DNA of 64,000 bases from Candidatus Peribacterales bacterium (GTDB lineage Bacteria; Patescibacteriota; Gracilibacteria; Peribacterales; Peribacteraceae). The notes beneath the pieces were generated by a model. It saw only the letters and a list, made by a program, of their open reading frames with translations. It had not been told where the DNA came from and made no database searches. Where the stretch lies: NCBI GenBank assembly GCA_020058765.1, contig JAGVDM010000005.1, positions 1 through 64,000 on the forward strand, written 5' to 3'. Positions 7,650 through 16,185 of this stretch are shown here, piece after piece (the stretch's first letter is position 1; the number at the start of each line of letters is the position of its first letter). The position numbers and the translations under genes were made by a program.

Positions 7650-8891
7650 ATGCCAACTTACGCAGCATTCCTGGGGCACCAGCCCCACATCAGCACAGCA
7701 GAGATCGCTTCGCTCCTCCCAGACATCCGCTTCTCGCGCCGCGAGAAAGTGGTTGCCGTGTTCGAAACCAAGGAAGAGTTGGATCAGTCATTCCTCAATT
7801 TACTCGGTGGCACCATGCTACTGGCAAAGCAGTTGAGCAGCAGCGAGAGCGAGCTTTCTGATATTCCTGCACTCCTGAGCAATGAAGTGCAAGGCGGCAA
7901 GCGCAGCAAGGTGACATTCAGCTTGCGTACGGTGGGTCTGTCGCCGCGCGTGGTGAAGGATCTGTACCGCAACTGCAAGACGCACTTGAAGAAGAAGGAA
8001 CAACCGAGCCGCTACGTAGGCAATGAACACAAGCCTGCCCCGCCGATTGTGCTCCACGAGAACGACATGATCGACGGAAAGCGCGGTGTGGAAATTGTCA
8101 TCATCGCAGATCAAGAATCGGGTGACCTGTGGATTGGCCGCACAGTGGGTGCGCAGGACATTGATGCCTACACCAAGCGAGACATGCAGAAGCCGGTGCG
8201 CGATACTACTGCAGGCCTGCTCCCGCCAAAGCTCGCACAGATTCTGCTCAATTTGGGCGTATGGGCAGTGCAGCAAAACCCCAAAGCAAAGGAGAAGAAA
8301 CCGACAAAGAAGTTCACACTCCCCACGCTCACCGTGCTCGATCCGTTTTGCGGCACGGGAGTGATCCCCATGGAAACGCTGCTGCGCCAATGGCCGGTGC
8401 TCGCAAGCGACATTGGTCTCAAAGGAGTAAACGGCTGCGAGAAAAACCTCGAGTGGCTCCGCAAAGAAGAAAAGATCGCCAAGAAGGATGTGCCAAGCAC
8501 AGTAGTGAAGCACGATGCTCGCAAGCCGTTCCCTTTCAAGCAAGCACCAGACATGATCGTGACCGAAACACACCTGGGTCCATCGCTCACCAAACGCCCC
8601 ACACAGAAGGAAATGCTCTCTATGCGCTCAGAAAACGAGAAGCTTCAGCTGGAATTCCTGCGGAATGCCAAGGAGTGCTACCCCAACGCTCCCGTGGTGT
8701 GCACGTTCCCCGTGTGGTACCCAAGCAAAGGGCCAGAAGGGCTACACAAGATTTGGGAAGCCGCCGCAAAACTTGGCTACAAGGCGGCTCTGCCCGTAGA
8801 ACCAGCACCCGGCCAAGAGCATGCTTCGCTCCTCTACCGCCGTCCCGAACAGTTCGTTGGGCGGGAAATCGCCGTGTTCCTCCCCGTATAA
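7650..8891 (+). CDS. Trm11/TrmG10-like RNA methyltransferase homologue
   Basis: 413 residues. The N-terminal 160 residues resemble the RNA-binding region of archaeal-type tRNA guanine-N2 methyltransferases. The C-terminal half has the SAM-binding motif LDPFCGTGVIPMETLL and the following acidic strand LASDIG. Motif IV, normally (D/N)PPYG, reads VTETHLGPSL, so the catalytic signature is atypical. tRNA methylation is likely but not certain. TATGCT (7638-7643) lies 6 bases before the ATG, giving a leaderless start at 7650. The next gene follows after 3 bases and is probably cotranscribed. Confidence 0.75.
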   Translation: MPTYAAFLGHQPHISTAEIASLLPDIRFSRREKVVAVFETKEELDQSFLNLLGGTMLLAKQLSSSESELSDIPALLSNEVQGGKRSKVTFSLRTVGLSPRVVKDLYRNCKTHLKKKEQPSRYVGNEHKPAPPIVLHENDMIDGKRGVEIVIIADQESGDLWIGRTVGAQDIDAYTKRDMQKPVRDTTAGLLPPKLAQILLNLGVWAVQQNPKAKEKKPTKKFTLPTLTVLDPFCGTGVIPMETLLRQWPVLASDIGLKGVNGCEKNLEWLRKEEKIAKKDVPSTVVKHDARKPFPFKQAPDMIVTETHLGPSLTKRPTQKEMLSMRSENEKLQLEFLRNAKECYPNAPVVCTFPVWYPSKGPEGLHKIWEAAAKLGYKAALPVEPAPGQEHASLLYRRPEQFVGREIAVFLPV

Positions 8892-8894
8892 CCA

Positions 8895-9227
8895 GTGACC
8901 ACACTCACGGTCTTCTACGACGGCAGGTGTACCCTCTGCCGCCGGAGTGTTCGATGGCTACGATCGCTGGATTGGCTGCGACGGATCGAATTTCTGAATC
9001 TGCACGATCCCCTCGCCCGAACAAAGATCGATATTCCCCAGCATGAACTCATGCGAGAGATGCATGCACGTACTGCAGAGGGCAGCATCTTTGTGGGCTT
9101 CTACGCCTTCCGCCGGATTGCACAGGAGCTTCCGCTGCTCCTCCCCTTGTGGCCATTTCTGTGGTTCCCAGGCGCTGCGCGCCTTGGGCAAGCCGTGTAC
9201 GGGCATATTGCCCGTCACCGGGGATAG
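8895..9227 (+). CDS. DCC-family (DUF393) thiol-disulfide protein
   Basis: 110 residues beginning with a GTG codon 3 bases after the previous stop. The N-terminus VFYDGRCTLCRRSVRWLR carries the DGxCxxC motif that defines the DCC family of predicted thiol-disulfide oxidoreductases. The C-terminal part has a hydrophobic segment rich in Leu, Pro and Trp (LPLLLPLWPFLWFPG), as usual in this family. Substrate is unknown. Likely translated from the methylase transcript. Confidence 0.8.
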   Translation: MTTLTVFYDGRCTLCRRSVRWLRSLDWLRRIEFLNLHDPLARTKIDIPQHELMREMHARTAEGSIFVGFYAFRRIAQELPLLLPLWPFLWFPGAARLGQAVYGHIARHRG

Positions 9228-9322
9228 TCGAATTTTTGCTCCACTTTCCGCCAAAGACTTTCTATACTCGGCCTGCCGAATCTTCTGCGGGGTCCGGCTG
9301 ATCTTTGTTCCAATGGAGATAT

Positions 9323-9397
9323 TCCCCTGTAGCTCAGTGGTAGAGCAATCGGCTGTTAACCGATGGGTCGTTGGTTCGAATCCAACCGGGGGAGCCA
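9323..9397 (+). tRNA. tRNA-Asn (GTT)
   Basis: Full cloverleaf. The acceptor TCCCCTG pairs with CGGGGGA, the D arm is GCTC..GAGC, and the anticodon loop has GTT at 9355-9357. The T arm contains GGTTCGAATCC. Discriminator G and CCA are encoded (9395-9397). A TATACT at 9263-9268 probably drives it. Confidence 0.95.
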
Positions 9398-9511
9398 TAA
9401 ATAACTTATTGATATATACACAATGAAAGTTACGACAGAATCGTACGAATCAAACGTCCTCTAGTTGCGAACGTATTTCTCGTTTGTTTAGTTTCATTTC
9501 CCCCATTTTTT

Positions 9512-9646
9512 ATGGAAAATACGAGCTGTCCGGCCTGCGAAACGCCGATGAAAGAAGGTGGCTGTGCTGCCTGCAAGGCACAAGGCCAAGTCTGCACCAA
9601 ATGCTACAAGTGCAATGCCTGTGCAACTACCGGAATGAAGGAGTAA
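9512..9646 (+). CDS. Metallothionein-like Cys-rich peptide
   Basis: A 44-residue protein starting MENTSCPACETPMKEGG. Eight cysteines occur as CPAC, CAAC, CTKC and CNAC, the pattern of small bacterial metallothioneins that bind Cu(I), Zn or Cd in thiolate clusters. It sits at the edge of a copper-resistance island and ends just before a strong terminator, so it is probably a separate transcript. The ATG follows a pyrimidine-rich leader with no Shine-Dalgarno. Copper binding is inferred from context. Confidence 0.7.
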   Translation: MENTSCPACETPMKEGGCAACKAQGQVCTKCYKCNACATTGMKE

Positions 9647-9651
9647 GTATG

Positions 9652-9674
9652 GGGCCTTCGGGCCCTCTTTTTTT
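9652..9674 (+). terminator. Rho-independent terminator after the metallothionein-like gene
   Basis: GGGCC (9652-9656), loop TTCG, GGCCC (9661-9665), then a run of T from 9667. Confidence 0.85.
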
Positions 9675-9688
9675 ATCATAGAAAATAT

Positions 9689-9711
9689 CGCATTCAGAAA
9701 TGCGGTATACT
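9689..9711 (+). promoter_or_regulatory. Copper-island promoter with palindromic operator
   Basis: CGCATT (9689-9694), CAGA, AATGCG (9699-9704) is a perfect inverted repeat. It ends one base before TATACT (9706-9711), 9 bases from the start codon. It fills the spacer where a repressor would block polymerase. Whether CsoR or another factor binds is unknown. Confidence 0.5.
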
Positions 9712-9720
9712 CTTGTCGAA

Positions 9721-10104
9721 ATGCTCAATAAGCGACTCGCCGCACTGGCTTTTGGACTTCACGCGGTTATTGGCAGTTTTTGTATGATGCCAATGGCACA
9801 TGCCATGGCAGCAGAGCAGGCGATGCCAAGCATGAGCGCTATACATAAGGATTGTGACGACTGCCCTCAGGAAGACCATGACTCCGAAAAGAAGATGCTC
9901 TGTGCTTCTGGCCACTGTATCTCTGCACATGCGCCTGAAGGATTGGTTTCATCAAGTGTGACCGTCAACATGCGGAGCCCAGCAGTCACAAATTCTTTGC
10001 CGATTGCAGCACCTGAACCAACGTTCGATCAGCCCTCATGGCAGCTCACTGCGGAGGGACCACCACCGGAAACAGGTATTCACACAATCGTTTTGAGACA
10101 ATAG
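9721..10104 (+). CDS. Secreted Cys/His/Met-rich protein of the copper island
   Basis: 127 residues. A signal peptide (MLNKRLAALAFGLHAVIGSF..AHA) is followed by a short mature region with DCDDCPQEDHD, MLCASGHC and several Met and His residues, consistent with metal binding outside the cell. It resembles the small secreted Cys/His proteins that accompany copper exporters, but I cannot assign a named family. TATACT 9 bases upstream gives the start at 9721. The HMA-SafE-cupredoxin gene follows after about 55 bases. Confidence 0.65.
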   Translation: MLNKRLAALAFGLHAVIGSFCMMPMAHAMAAEQAMPSMSAIHKDCDDCPQEDHDSEKKMLCASGHCISAHAPEGLVSSSVTVNMRSPAVTNSLPIAAPEPTFDQPSWQLTAEGPPPETGIHTIVLRQ

Positions 10105-10159
10105 ACCAGTATTTCTCGTGCGGACTTCCGTCACGTTTTTTACTTTTTTCTTACGAACC

Positions 10160-11530
10160 ATGTCAGCAAACTCTCCAAAAGAACGGTATGCCACAGTCTG
10201 CATAGGCGGAATGACGTGTCCCAGCTGTGAACTTCTTCTTGAAAGAAAGCTCAAGCAAGTACCCGGCGTGAAAGATGTGGATATCAGCTATAAAACCGGT
10301 GTTGCCCGTATCACAGCAAAAGCTGACCAACTCCCCCGCATTGAACGTATTGCTACTGTAATAGAGGATGCTGGGTACAACGTCATTCACGAAAATGCTC
10401 CGTCTCTCTCGACGCTCACACCCGATAAGAGAAAATGGATGGAGATTGGCGTAGCTCTGCTTGTCATTTTTGCAGGCTACAAACTGCTCCAAGCATTCGA
10501 TCTCGTATCACTTGCACCATCTACCTCTGGCGCATTGTCACTCGGAGGAATTCTCATTATTGGCCTTGTAGCAGGGGCAAGTAGCTGTCTCGCTGTAACA
10601 GGTGGACTGTTACTTGCGCTCGCTGCGAGGCATAACGAGCTGCATCAAGCAGAGACTCCATCGCAGAAATTCGCACCGCTCTTGCACTTCAATATTGGTC
10701 GTTTGGCGTCATACTTTTTTCTTGGTGGGCTTATCGGAGTATTAGGCCAATCCATTACTCTGAGCACTCGCATGACAGGCTACATGAATATCATCGTGGC
10801 ACTCGTCATGGTGTTCCTTGCGCTTTCTATTCTTGAAATCATTCCAAAGAGAAATTTCCCCATACGACCACCAAAGAAACTCTCTCGCTGGATCGCAAAC
10901 CTCTCAGAAAGCGACCATCCTGGGGCACCTTTGGCACTCGGTGCATTCACGTTCTTTCTCCCCTGTGGGTTTACGCAATCACTGCAGCTTGTTGCACTGG
11001 CATCGGGCAACTTCATGACAGGCGCAATGGTCATGTTGGTATTTGCACTTGGCACTCTTCCCTCTCTCCTCGGAATCAGTGCCATCTCTTCCACTGCGAC
11101 AGGAAGCTTCTCACGGATCTTTTTGCGTTTTTCTGGTGCACTCGTCCTGCTCTTGGGTCTCTTCAATCTCAATAGCGGTTTTGCCCTTACAGGCATTGAT
11201 CTCTCTCGATCATTTGCCGACAACAGTCAGCAACAAGCCGGCGCGCCTGCACCAATGCTCAATGGCAGTGTGCAAGAAGTATCCATGAAAGTAACTACCC
11301 GTGGCTATGAGCCAAGCAACCTGACTATCACGGCAGGTGTTCCTGTTCGATGGAAAGTCGATGGATCAGGAGCATTGGGATGCACAAGTACACTCACTAT
11401 TCCTTCGCTCAATATTTCAAAGACGCTCAGTAGCGGTGAAAATATTATTGAATTTACAGCTCCTCAGAGGGGTCAGCTCGCCTTCATGTGCTCTATGGGC
11501 ATGGTGCGAGGTTCCTTTACCGTCATCTAA
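10160..11530 (+). CDS. HMA-SafE-cupredoxin fusion, copper handling membrane protein
   Basis: 456 residues in three parts. Residues about 8-75 are a heavy-metal-associated domain with GGMTCPSC. Residues about 95-340 are a six-helix SafE/DsbD-like membrane domain with ASSCLAVTGG and a matching FFLPCGFTQS, a Cys pair in the membrane. Residues about 365-456 are a cupredoxin-like beta domain with GCTSTLTIP and a final FMCSMGM, the expected copper ligands. The likely job is moving copper or electrons from the cytosolic metal domain to the outer cupredoxin. The start at 10160 (MSANSPK) follows a T-rich leader. An upstream in-frame ATG at 10118 is less likely. Confidence 0.8.
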   Translation: MSANSPKERYATVCIGGMTCPSCELLLERKLKQVPGVKDVDISYKTGVARITAKADQLPRIERIATVIEDAGYNVIHENAPSLSTLTPDKRKWMEIGVALLVIFAGYKLLQAFDLVSLAPSTSGALSLGGILIIGLVAGASSCLAVTGGLLLALAARHNELHQAETPSQKFAPLLHFNIGRLASYFFLGGLIGVLGQSITLSTRMTGYMNIIVALVMVFLALSILEIIPKRNFPIRPPKKLSRWIANLSESDHPGAPLALGAFTFFLPCGFTQSLQLVALASGNFMTGAMVMLVFALGTLPSLLGISAISSTATGSFSRIFLRFSGALVLLLGLFNLNSGFALTGIDLSRSFADNSQQQAGAPAPMLNGSVQEVSMKVTTRGYEPSNLTITAGVPVRWKVDGSGALGCTSTLTIPSLNISKTLSSGENIIEFTAPQRGQLAFMCSMGMVRGSFTVI

Positions 11531-11545
11531 TTCCTTCCCTTCTCT

Positions 11546-11692
11546 ATGGCTCAACTCAAATGGAAAGACTCACCCGATGATGCTTCTGCACATAAGCATG
11601 CTCCTTCCAATACATCTGTACAAACTCCTTGGCCTGCAGTGGCCATGGGACTCATTGGAGTGATCGTCGGTTACTTCATTGGCAATCTTTAG
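11546..11692 (+). CDS. Small single-helix membrane protein
   Basis: 48 residues, beginning MAQLKWKDSPDDASAHKHAP, with one C-terminal transmembrane helix (WPAVAMGLIGVIVGYFIGNL). The His-containing soluble part faces one side. It starts 15 bases after the previous stop and lies inside the copper island, so it may be an accessory subunit of the membrane fusion protein. No family recognised. Confidence 0.55.
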   Translation: MAQLKWKDSPDDASAHKHAPSNTSVQTPWPAVAMGLIGVIVGYFIGNL

Positions 11693-11713
11693 GGAATCTC
11701 TTGTGTGAAGAAA

Positions 11714-11746
11714 GGGGTAGAGGTATGGTACCCCTACCCCCTACCC
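11714..11746 (+). promoter_or_regulatory. Likely CsoR operator
   Basis: GGGGTA (11714-11719) and TACCCC (11729-11734) form an inverted repeat. TACCCC repeats directly at 11735-11740, and TACCC again at 11742-11746. G-rich/C-rich repeats flanking A-T steps are the known binding style of CsoR/RcnR proteins. The site lies just before the csoR start, so autoregulation is likely. Confidence 0.6.
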
Positions 11747-11754
11747 ATCCAATT

Positions 11755-12024
11755 ATGAGAGATGATGCCAAGAAGAAAACGCTCGATGCGATTAAACGGC
11801 TAGAAGGCCTGACTACAAAGCTACGAAAAGAAGTTGAGGAAGATGCCTACTGTGCAAAGATTCTCGAACTCGCCCTCGCTATGCAGGGACACATCAAGCA
11901 TATCCAGTCGGCTGTGCTCGAAAGCCACTTGCACACCTGTGCCGCGAAAAAGCTTTCTTCTCCCGCTGACAAGGAAGCGTTCATCAATGAAGTGTTGAAT
12001 GTTGTGGGACTATCCCGACGCTAA
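11755..12024 (+). CDS. csoR: CsoR-type copper-sensing repressor
   Basis: 89-residue all-helical DUF156 protein. Cys33, His58 and Cys62 match in spacing the Cys36-His61-Cys65 Cu(I) site of characterised CsoR. Copper binding releases the protein from DNA and switches on copper export. Met at 11755 (MRDDAKKK) begins the family fold. The longer open frame upstream runs through the operator and is not coding. It lies between the membrane fusion gene and the chaperone/ATPase genes, which it presumably controls. Confidence 0.9.
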   Translation: MRDDAKKKTLDAIKRLEGLTTKLRKEVEEDAYCAKILELALAMQGHIKHIQSAVLESHLHTCAAKKLSSPADKEAFINEVLNVVGLSRR

Positions 12025-12053
12025 TCTTTTTGTTTCTTTTCCCATTTATTCCC

Positions 12054-12269
12054 ATGCAAACCACTGTTTCCATCCCCGGCATTCACTGCGCAGCCTGCGC
12101 GACCCTTATCAAAGATGTGAGTTCTGAATTTTCCCAGATCCAAAAAGCGGATGTCGATATCGAAACGAAGCAAGTGACCTTGGAGCACGGTGAAGATTTT
12201 GATCTGTCCAAGTGGACAGAGGAAATCGAAACCCTTGGTGATACCTACAAAGTCCAATCCGCTTCCTGA
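12054..12269 (+). CDS. CopZ-like copper chaperone (HMA domain)
   Basis: 71 residues forming one heavy-metal-associated domain. The metal site is [12 protein letters not shown] near residues 5-16 (CxxC). It would carry Cu(I) to the ATPase encoded 7 bases downstream. The start at 12054 (MQTTVSIPG) follows a T/C-rich leader. The domain is more acidic than the ATPase's own HMA domain, as often seen for donor chaperones. Metal identity is inferred from the island context. Confidence 0.85.
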   Translation: MQTTVSIPGIHCAACATLIKDVSSEFSQIQKADVDIETKQVTLEHGEDFDLSKWTEEIETLGDTYKVQSAS

Positions 12270-12276
12270 TACTCTC

Positions 12277-15200
12277 ATGTCTTCCCAATCCACGCTCTCC
12301 ATTACCGGCATGCACTGTGCCAGTTGCAGCGCACTTATCACTCGTAAACTTAAAAAGACGAAAGGTGTTGAAGATGCCAGCGTGAATTTGGCAACTGCAA
12401 AGGCGCGAGTGAAATATGATCCTGCCCAAATCCATGAGCATGATCTTATTAATGCCGTGAAAGGAGCTGGTTATGGAGCAGAAGTGCATGACCCACATAG
12501 TCATCATGGTGTGGATCTGGATAGAAAGCGGCAAGAAGATGAGAATAATAATTATAGAACAAGGTTCCTTATTGGACTTGCATTGAGTCTGCCAATGCTT
12601 GGATTCATGGTGCTCACATTCTTTCCAAATACAGCACTCCATGAAGCACTGATGCACTACATGGGCATTGTCTCTCTCATCCTCGCAACACCAGTGCAGT
12701 TCTGGCTGGGCAGTGGATTCATGAAGGGTTTTTGGTCGAGCCTTCGGATGTTTAGATTCAGTATGGATAGCCTCATCGCTATTGGGACGCTCACAGCTTA
12801 TCTCTACAGCGTTTATAACCTAGTTGTGCATGTCATTATGACAGGATCAATTTTCGGAGAGGTACATGACCTTTACTTTGAAGTTGCAGCCTTTCTCATC
12901 ACGTTCGTGCTTCTTGGGAAGTGGATGGAAGCGCGAGCAAAAGGAAAAACATCTGCAGCCATTCAAAAACTAATGGGGTTGCAGGCAAAGACAGCGCGAG
13001 TACTGCGCAACGGACAAACAGTTGATATACCAATTGAAGAAGTACAAGTAGATGACATCGTTGTAGTCCGTCCGGGTGAAAAGATTCCTGTTGATGGCAC
13101 GGTGATCAAAGGGCTTTCCTCTGTGGATGAATCCATGCTCACGGGCGAGAGCATTCCTACAGAGAAGAAAGAAGGCGATCATGTCTTTGGAGCAACGATG
13201 AACGGGAATGGCAGTATTGAATTTAGAGCAGAGAAAGTTGGATCCGAAACAGCACTCGCACGCATCATCCGTTTTGTTGAGGATGCACAAGGGTCGAAAG
13301 CACCTATTCAGGACTTCGCTGACTGGGTTTCTTCATGGTTCGTTCCGACAGTTATCATTATTGCCATCGTCACGCTTATTGGTTGGCTCATTGCAGAGGC
13401 AACAGTCACGTTTTCCTTGCTTGCCGCAGTCTCCGTCCTTGTGATCGCCTGTCCGTGTGCTTTGGGGCTTGCAACGCCCACAGGCATTATGGTTGCGACT
13501 GGGAAGGGTGCAGAACATGGCATTCTGATTCGTGGCGGAGAACCTTTGGAAGCGGCAAACAAGATCAATGTTATTGTGTTTGATAAGACGGGAACCCTCA
13601 CGAATGGCAAACCCGAAGTAACGGATATTCTCGCATTTGAAGGCACGAATGAAGAATTGCTAATGATCGCTGCCAGCTTGGAGCAAGGGTCTGAACACTC
13701 GCTTGCTGAAAGCATTGTGCAGTATGCCAAAGCAAAGGGTCTCGCTCTTTCTATGAATGGAAATTTCAAAGCAATTCCTGGTCATGGCGTTGAAGGTTCT
13801 GTAGATGGCAAGACGTACTATCTCGGCAATCGCAAATTGATGGAAATGCAGAAGATTGCTCTTGGAGATGTAGAGCAGAAATTAGTGCGCTTAGAGGAAG
13901 AAGGAAAAACGGCGATGCTTCTTGCTGATTCAGAGAAAATTCTCGGCATTGTCGCTGTGGCAGACACAGTGAAGGAAACTTCAAAACAGGCTATCGATGA
14001 ATTACTGAAGATGGGCATCGATGTCTACATGATCACAGGAGACAACAATCGCACGGCTCAGGCGATTGCGAGAAGTGTCGGCATCACAAACGTGCTCGCA
14101 GAGGTTTTGCCCGAACAGAAGGCCAACGAAGTGAAGAAGCTGCAACAACAAGGCAAGAAAGTCGCCATGGTCGGAGATGGAATTAATGATAGTCCTGCGC
14201 TTGCCCAAGCCGATCTTGGCATTGCGATGGGAAGCGGCACGGATATTGCTATGGAGACAGGTGGCATCGTACTTGTGCGGAATGATCTTCGAGATGTGGT
14301 AACAGCTATTAAGCTCAGCCGTGCAACGGTGAATAAGATTAAGCAGAATCTTTTCTTTGCTTTGTTCTATAACGTCATCGGTATTCCTATTGCTGCTCGT
14401 CTATTCATGCATTGGGACATTGTACTTCGCCCTGAGCTCGCTGGGCTCGCTATGGCGTTTAGCTCTGTCTCCGTTGTGACAAACTCGTTGCTCTTGAAAG
14501 GTTTTCATCCGAATAAGAAAAATTGGATCTCCGATATTGCACCATGGGTTATGGTCATTGGATTCACTGCTGTTTTCTTCCTCTTTGCGAAGATCAGCTC
14601 ACCAACTGAAGTCATTTCTTCTCCGGTTTCTGAACATAGTGGCGGGCATATGGAAGACCAGCCAGAAAGCACACGTATGTTGGAAGTTCATGATGAGAGT
14701 ACCGACGGCACTATTGCCTTTGCTGTCATTGAAGACGGCAATGTCTTCTCAGATTATGGAATCAGCCATACGAAGGAAATGCACCTAATCGTCGTGCGCG
14801 ATGACTTACAGCATTTCAGCCACTTACACCCAGACCGAGATGCACAAGGTGTTTGGCATGTTTCCTACACTGCTCCTGCTGCAGGAGCATATTGGCTCTA
14901 CGCAGATTTCATCGAAGAGAATGGGGCATCACATACCATTCGCTTTGAAAGAAAATATGAGGGCGATCTTGGTACATCTGGCATTAAGCCAAATAGTGAA
15001 ACAGTGAAAATTGTGGATGGGTATCGAATCGCACAGGAAACAAATAAGACAGATAAAATTGTTTCCTTCACATATAAGATCACCGATCTGGCAGGCAAGC
15101 CTGTGCGGTTAGAGGAATATCTTGGAGCTAGAGGCCACAGCGTTCTTCTCTCGCCAACAGGCGAATTCATTCATGCCCACGCTTCAGAAGATGGGGCAGA

Positions 15201-15303
15201 CCCTGTATTTAATACTTCCGTACTGGGAGATTTTTACCGCGCCTTCACTCAGTTCCAAATAAATGGGAAGATAGTGACGGTAGATTTCGACTGGCAACCC
15301 TAA
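12277..15303 (+). CDS. copA: Copper-exporting P1B-type ATPase with extra C-terminal domain
   Basis: 1008 residues. An N-terminal HMA domain (GMHCASC, Cys14 and Cys17) is followed by eight membrane helices. The membrane copper site is CPC at 392-394. The phosphorylation motif DKTGT starts at Asp436, with TGES before it and [10 protein letters not shown] after it. The core ends near residue 770. About 230 residues follow that normal CopA proteins lack. They are His-rich near [10 protein letters not shown] and contain HFSHLHPD and [10 protein letters not shown], and look like two beta-rich outer domains. The extension may bind copper after export. The frame is uninterrupted and the start at 12277 is fixed by the [14 protein letters not shown] opening. 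Confidence 0.93.
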   Translation: MSSQSTLSITGMHCASCSALITRKLKKTKGVEDASVNLATAKARVKYDPAQIHEHDLINAVKGAGYGAEVHDPHSHHGVDLDRKRQEDENNNYRTRFLIGLALSLPMLGFMVLTFFPNTALHEALMHYMGIVSLILATPVQFWLGSGFMKGFWSSLRMFRFSMDSLIAIGTLTAYLYSVYNLVVHVIMTGSIFGEVHDLYFEVAAFLITFVLLGKWMEARAKGKTSAAIQKLMGLQAKTARVLRNGQTVDIPIEEVQVDDIVVVRPGEKIPVDGTVIKGLSSVDESMLTGESIPTEKKEGDHVFGATMNGNGSIEFRAEKVGSETALARIIRFVEDAQGSKAPIQDFADWVSSWFVPTVIIIAIVTLIGWLIAEATVTFSLLAAVSVLVIACPCALGLATPTGIMVATGKGAEHGILIRGGEPLEAANKINVIVFDKTGTLTNGKPEVTDILAFEGTNEELLMIAASLEQGSEHSLAESIVQYAKAKGLALSMNGNFKAIPGHGVEGSVDGKTYYLGNRKLMEMQKIALGDVEQKLVRLEEEGKTAMLLADSEKILGIVAVADTVKETSKQAIDELLKMGIDVYMITGDNNRTAQAIARSVGITNVLAEVLPEQKANEVKKLQQQGKKVAMVGDGINDSPALAQADLGIAMGSGTDIAMETGGIVLVRNDLRDVVTAIKLSRATVNKIKQNLFFALFYNVIGIPIAARLFMHWDIVLRPELAGLAMAFSSVSVVTNSLLLKGFHPNKKNWISDIAPWVMVIGFTAVFFLFAKISSPTEVISSPVSEHSGGHMEDQPESTRMLEVHDESTDGTIAFAVIEDGNVFSDYGISHTKEMHLIVVRDDLQHFSHLHPDRDAQGVWHVSYTAPAAGAYWLYADFIEENGASHTIRFERKYEGDLGTSGIKPNSETVKIVDGYRIAQETNKTDKIVSFTYKITDLAGKPVRLEEYLGARGHSVLLSPTGEFIHAHASEDGADPVFNTSVLGDFYRAFTQFQINGKIVTVDFDWQP

Positions 15304-15314
15304 ACGATACTGAA

Positions 15315-15452
15315 ATACTTTTTTGTACGCTACCCATTGGCTCGTTACTTCTCACTGCATGTGGCCGTGGCAATTCAACTACTTCTTCAAATGATTTCAA
15401 GGGGCATCTGCAGCAGGATGTAAGCCATTTTAAGTTGGCTAGCAAGACTTGA
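15315..15452 (+). pseudogene. Possible small lipoprotein or lipoprotein remnant
   Basis: An open stretch of 45 codons reads ILFCTLPIGSLLLTACGRGN and continues about 25 more residues to TGA at 15450-15452. It has a textbook lipobox (LTAC|G). No ATG, GTG or TTG is in frame; the first candidate is ATA at 15315. It may be the eroded tail of a lipoprotein gene of the copper island. The rest of 15304-15575 shows no other gene. Confidence 0.3.
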
Positions 15453-15575
15453 TGTCGCCAAAGCCGATAATATTAACTTAGAAAGGGATATGGTTTTGAG
15501 TGCCTGATACACTGTCCCCAGTTCTAGAAGGAGCCACGTCGGGGAGCCAATTTATCGTGCTAGACTATCGAAGAT

Positions 15576-15944
15576 ATGAAGGAAAAAGCCGCCGGAACAA
15601 AACACCGTATCTACAGCATGAGCTTCGCGCGCATCTACCCTTTGTATATTACGAAAGTAGAGAGGAAAGGCCGCACGAAAACAGAAGTCGATGCAATCAT
15701 CCGCTGGATGACGGGATACACGCAGAAAGGGTTGGAAAGCGAGCTGAAGAAAGAAACGAACCTGGAGACCTTCCTTATGGATGCTCCGAAACTGAATCCT
15801 GCGCGGAAGCTGATCACGGGTGTGATCTGCGGTATCCGCATTGAAGACATCAAAGATCCCGTCATGCGCGAAATCCGCTACATGGATAAGCTGATTGATG
15901 AGCTCGCAAAGGGCAGAGCGATGGAGAAGATTTTGCGAAAATAA
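15576..15944 (+). CDS. DUF2200 family protein
   Basis: 122 residues beginning [20 protein letters not shown]. The stretch [19 protein letters not shown] and the following WMTGYTQ are typical of the DUF2200 (COG4898) family, a widely scattered family of unknown function. TAGACT (15561-15566) lies 9 bases upstream, supporting the start. It heads a run of small, often horizontally moved genes. Confidence 0.8.
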   Translation: MKEKAAGTKHRIYSMSFARIYPLYITKVERKGRTKTEVDAIIRWMTGYTQKGLESELKKETNLETFLMDAPKLNPARKLITGVICGIRIEDIKDPVMREIRYMDKLIDELAKGRAMEKILRK

Positions 15945-15953
15945 AAGGAAGAA

Positions 15954-16169
15954 CTATGGCCTCTTCTCTGGCTGGTATTCCAATATATCCCCGGGCTGGC
16001 AATCAAGCGCCTTGCAAATCGCATCGAGCGTGGGGAACCGAATTGCTTTGGCCTTCCCATTTTTCAGAATGGAAATATTCGCCATGGTGATCCCCACCTT
16101 CTCCGAGAGTTCGGTGACGCTCATTTTCCGTTTGGCCAGCATGATGTCGAGATTGATGCGAATGGGCAT
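15954..16169 (-). CDS. XRE-family (Cro/CI-like) regulator
   Basis: 71-residue helix-turn-helix protein (MPIRINLDIMLAKRKMSVTELSEKV), with the recognition region ITMANISILKNGKAKAIRF. Proteins of this length are regularly encoded beside DUF2975 membrane proteins. It starts 16 bases after the stop of the DUF2975 gene on the same strand, so it is the last gene of a three-gene operon. It probably autoregulates, perhaps through the inverted repeat at 17216-17235. Confidence 0.85.
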   Translation of the reverse strand: MPIRINLDIMLAKRKMSVTELSEKVGITMANISILKNGKAKAIRFPTLDAICKALDCQPGDILEYQPEKRP

Positions 16170-16185
16170 AGGCGTGGTGTAAGGA

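Noticed and set aside
12190-12276. N-terminal extension of copA from ATG at 12190
   Set aside because: It would overlap the CopZ-like gene by 80 bases in another frame. The HMA domain opens properly at 12277.
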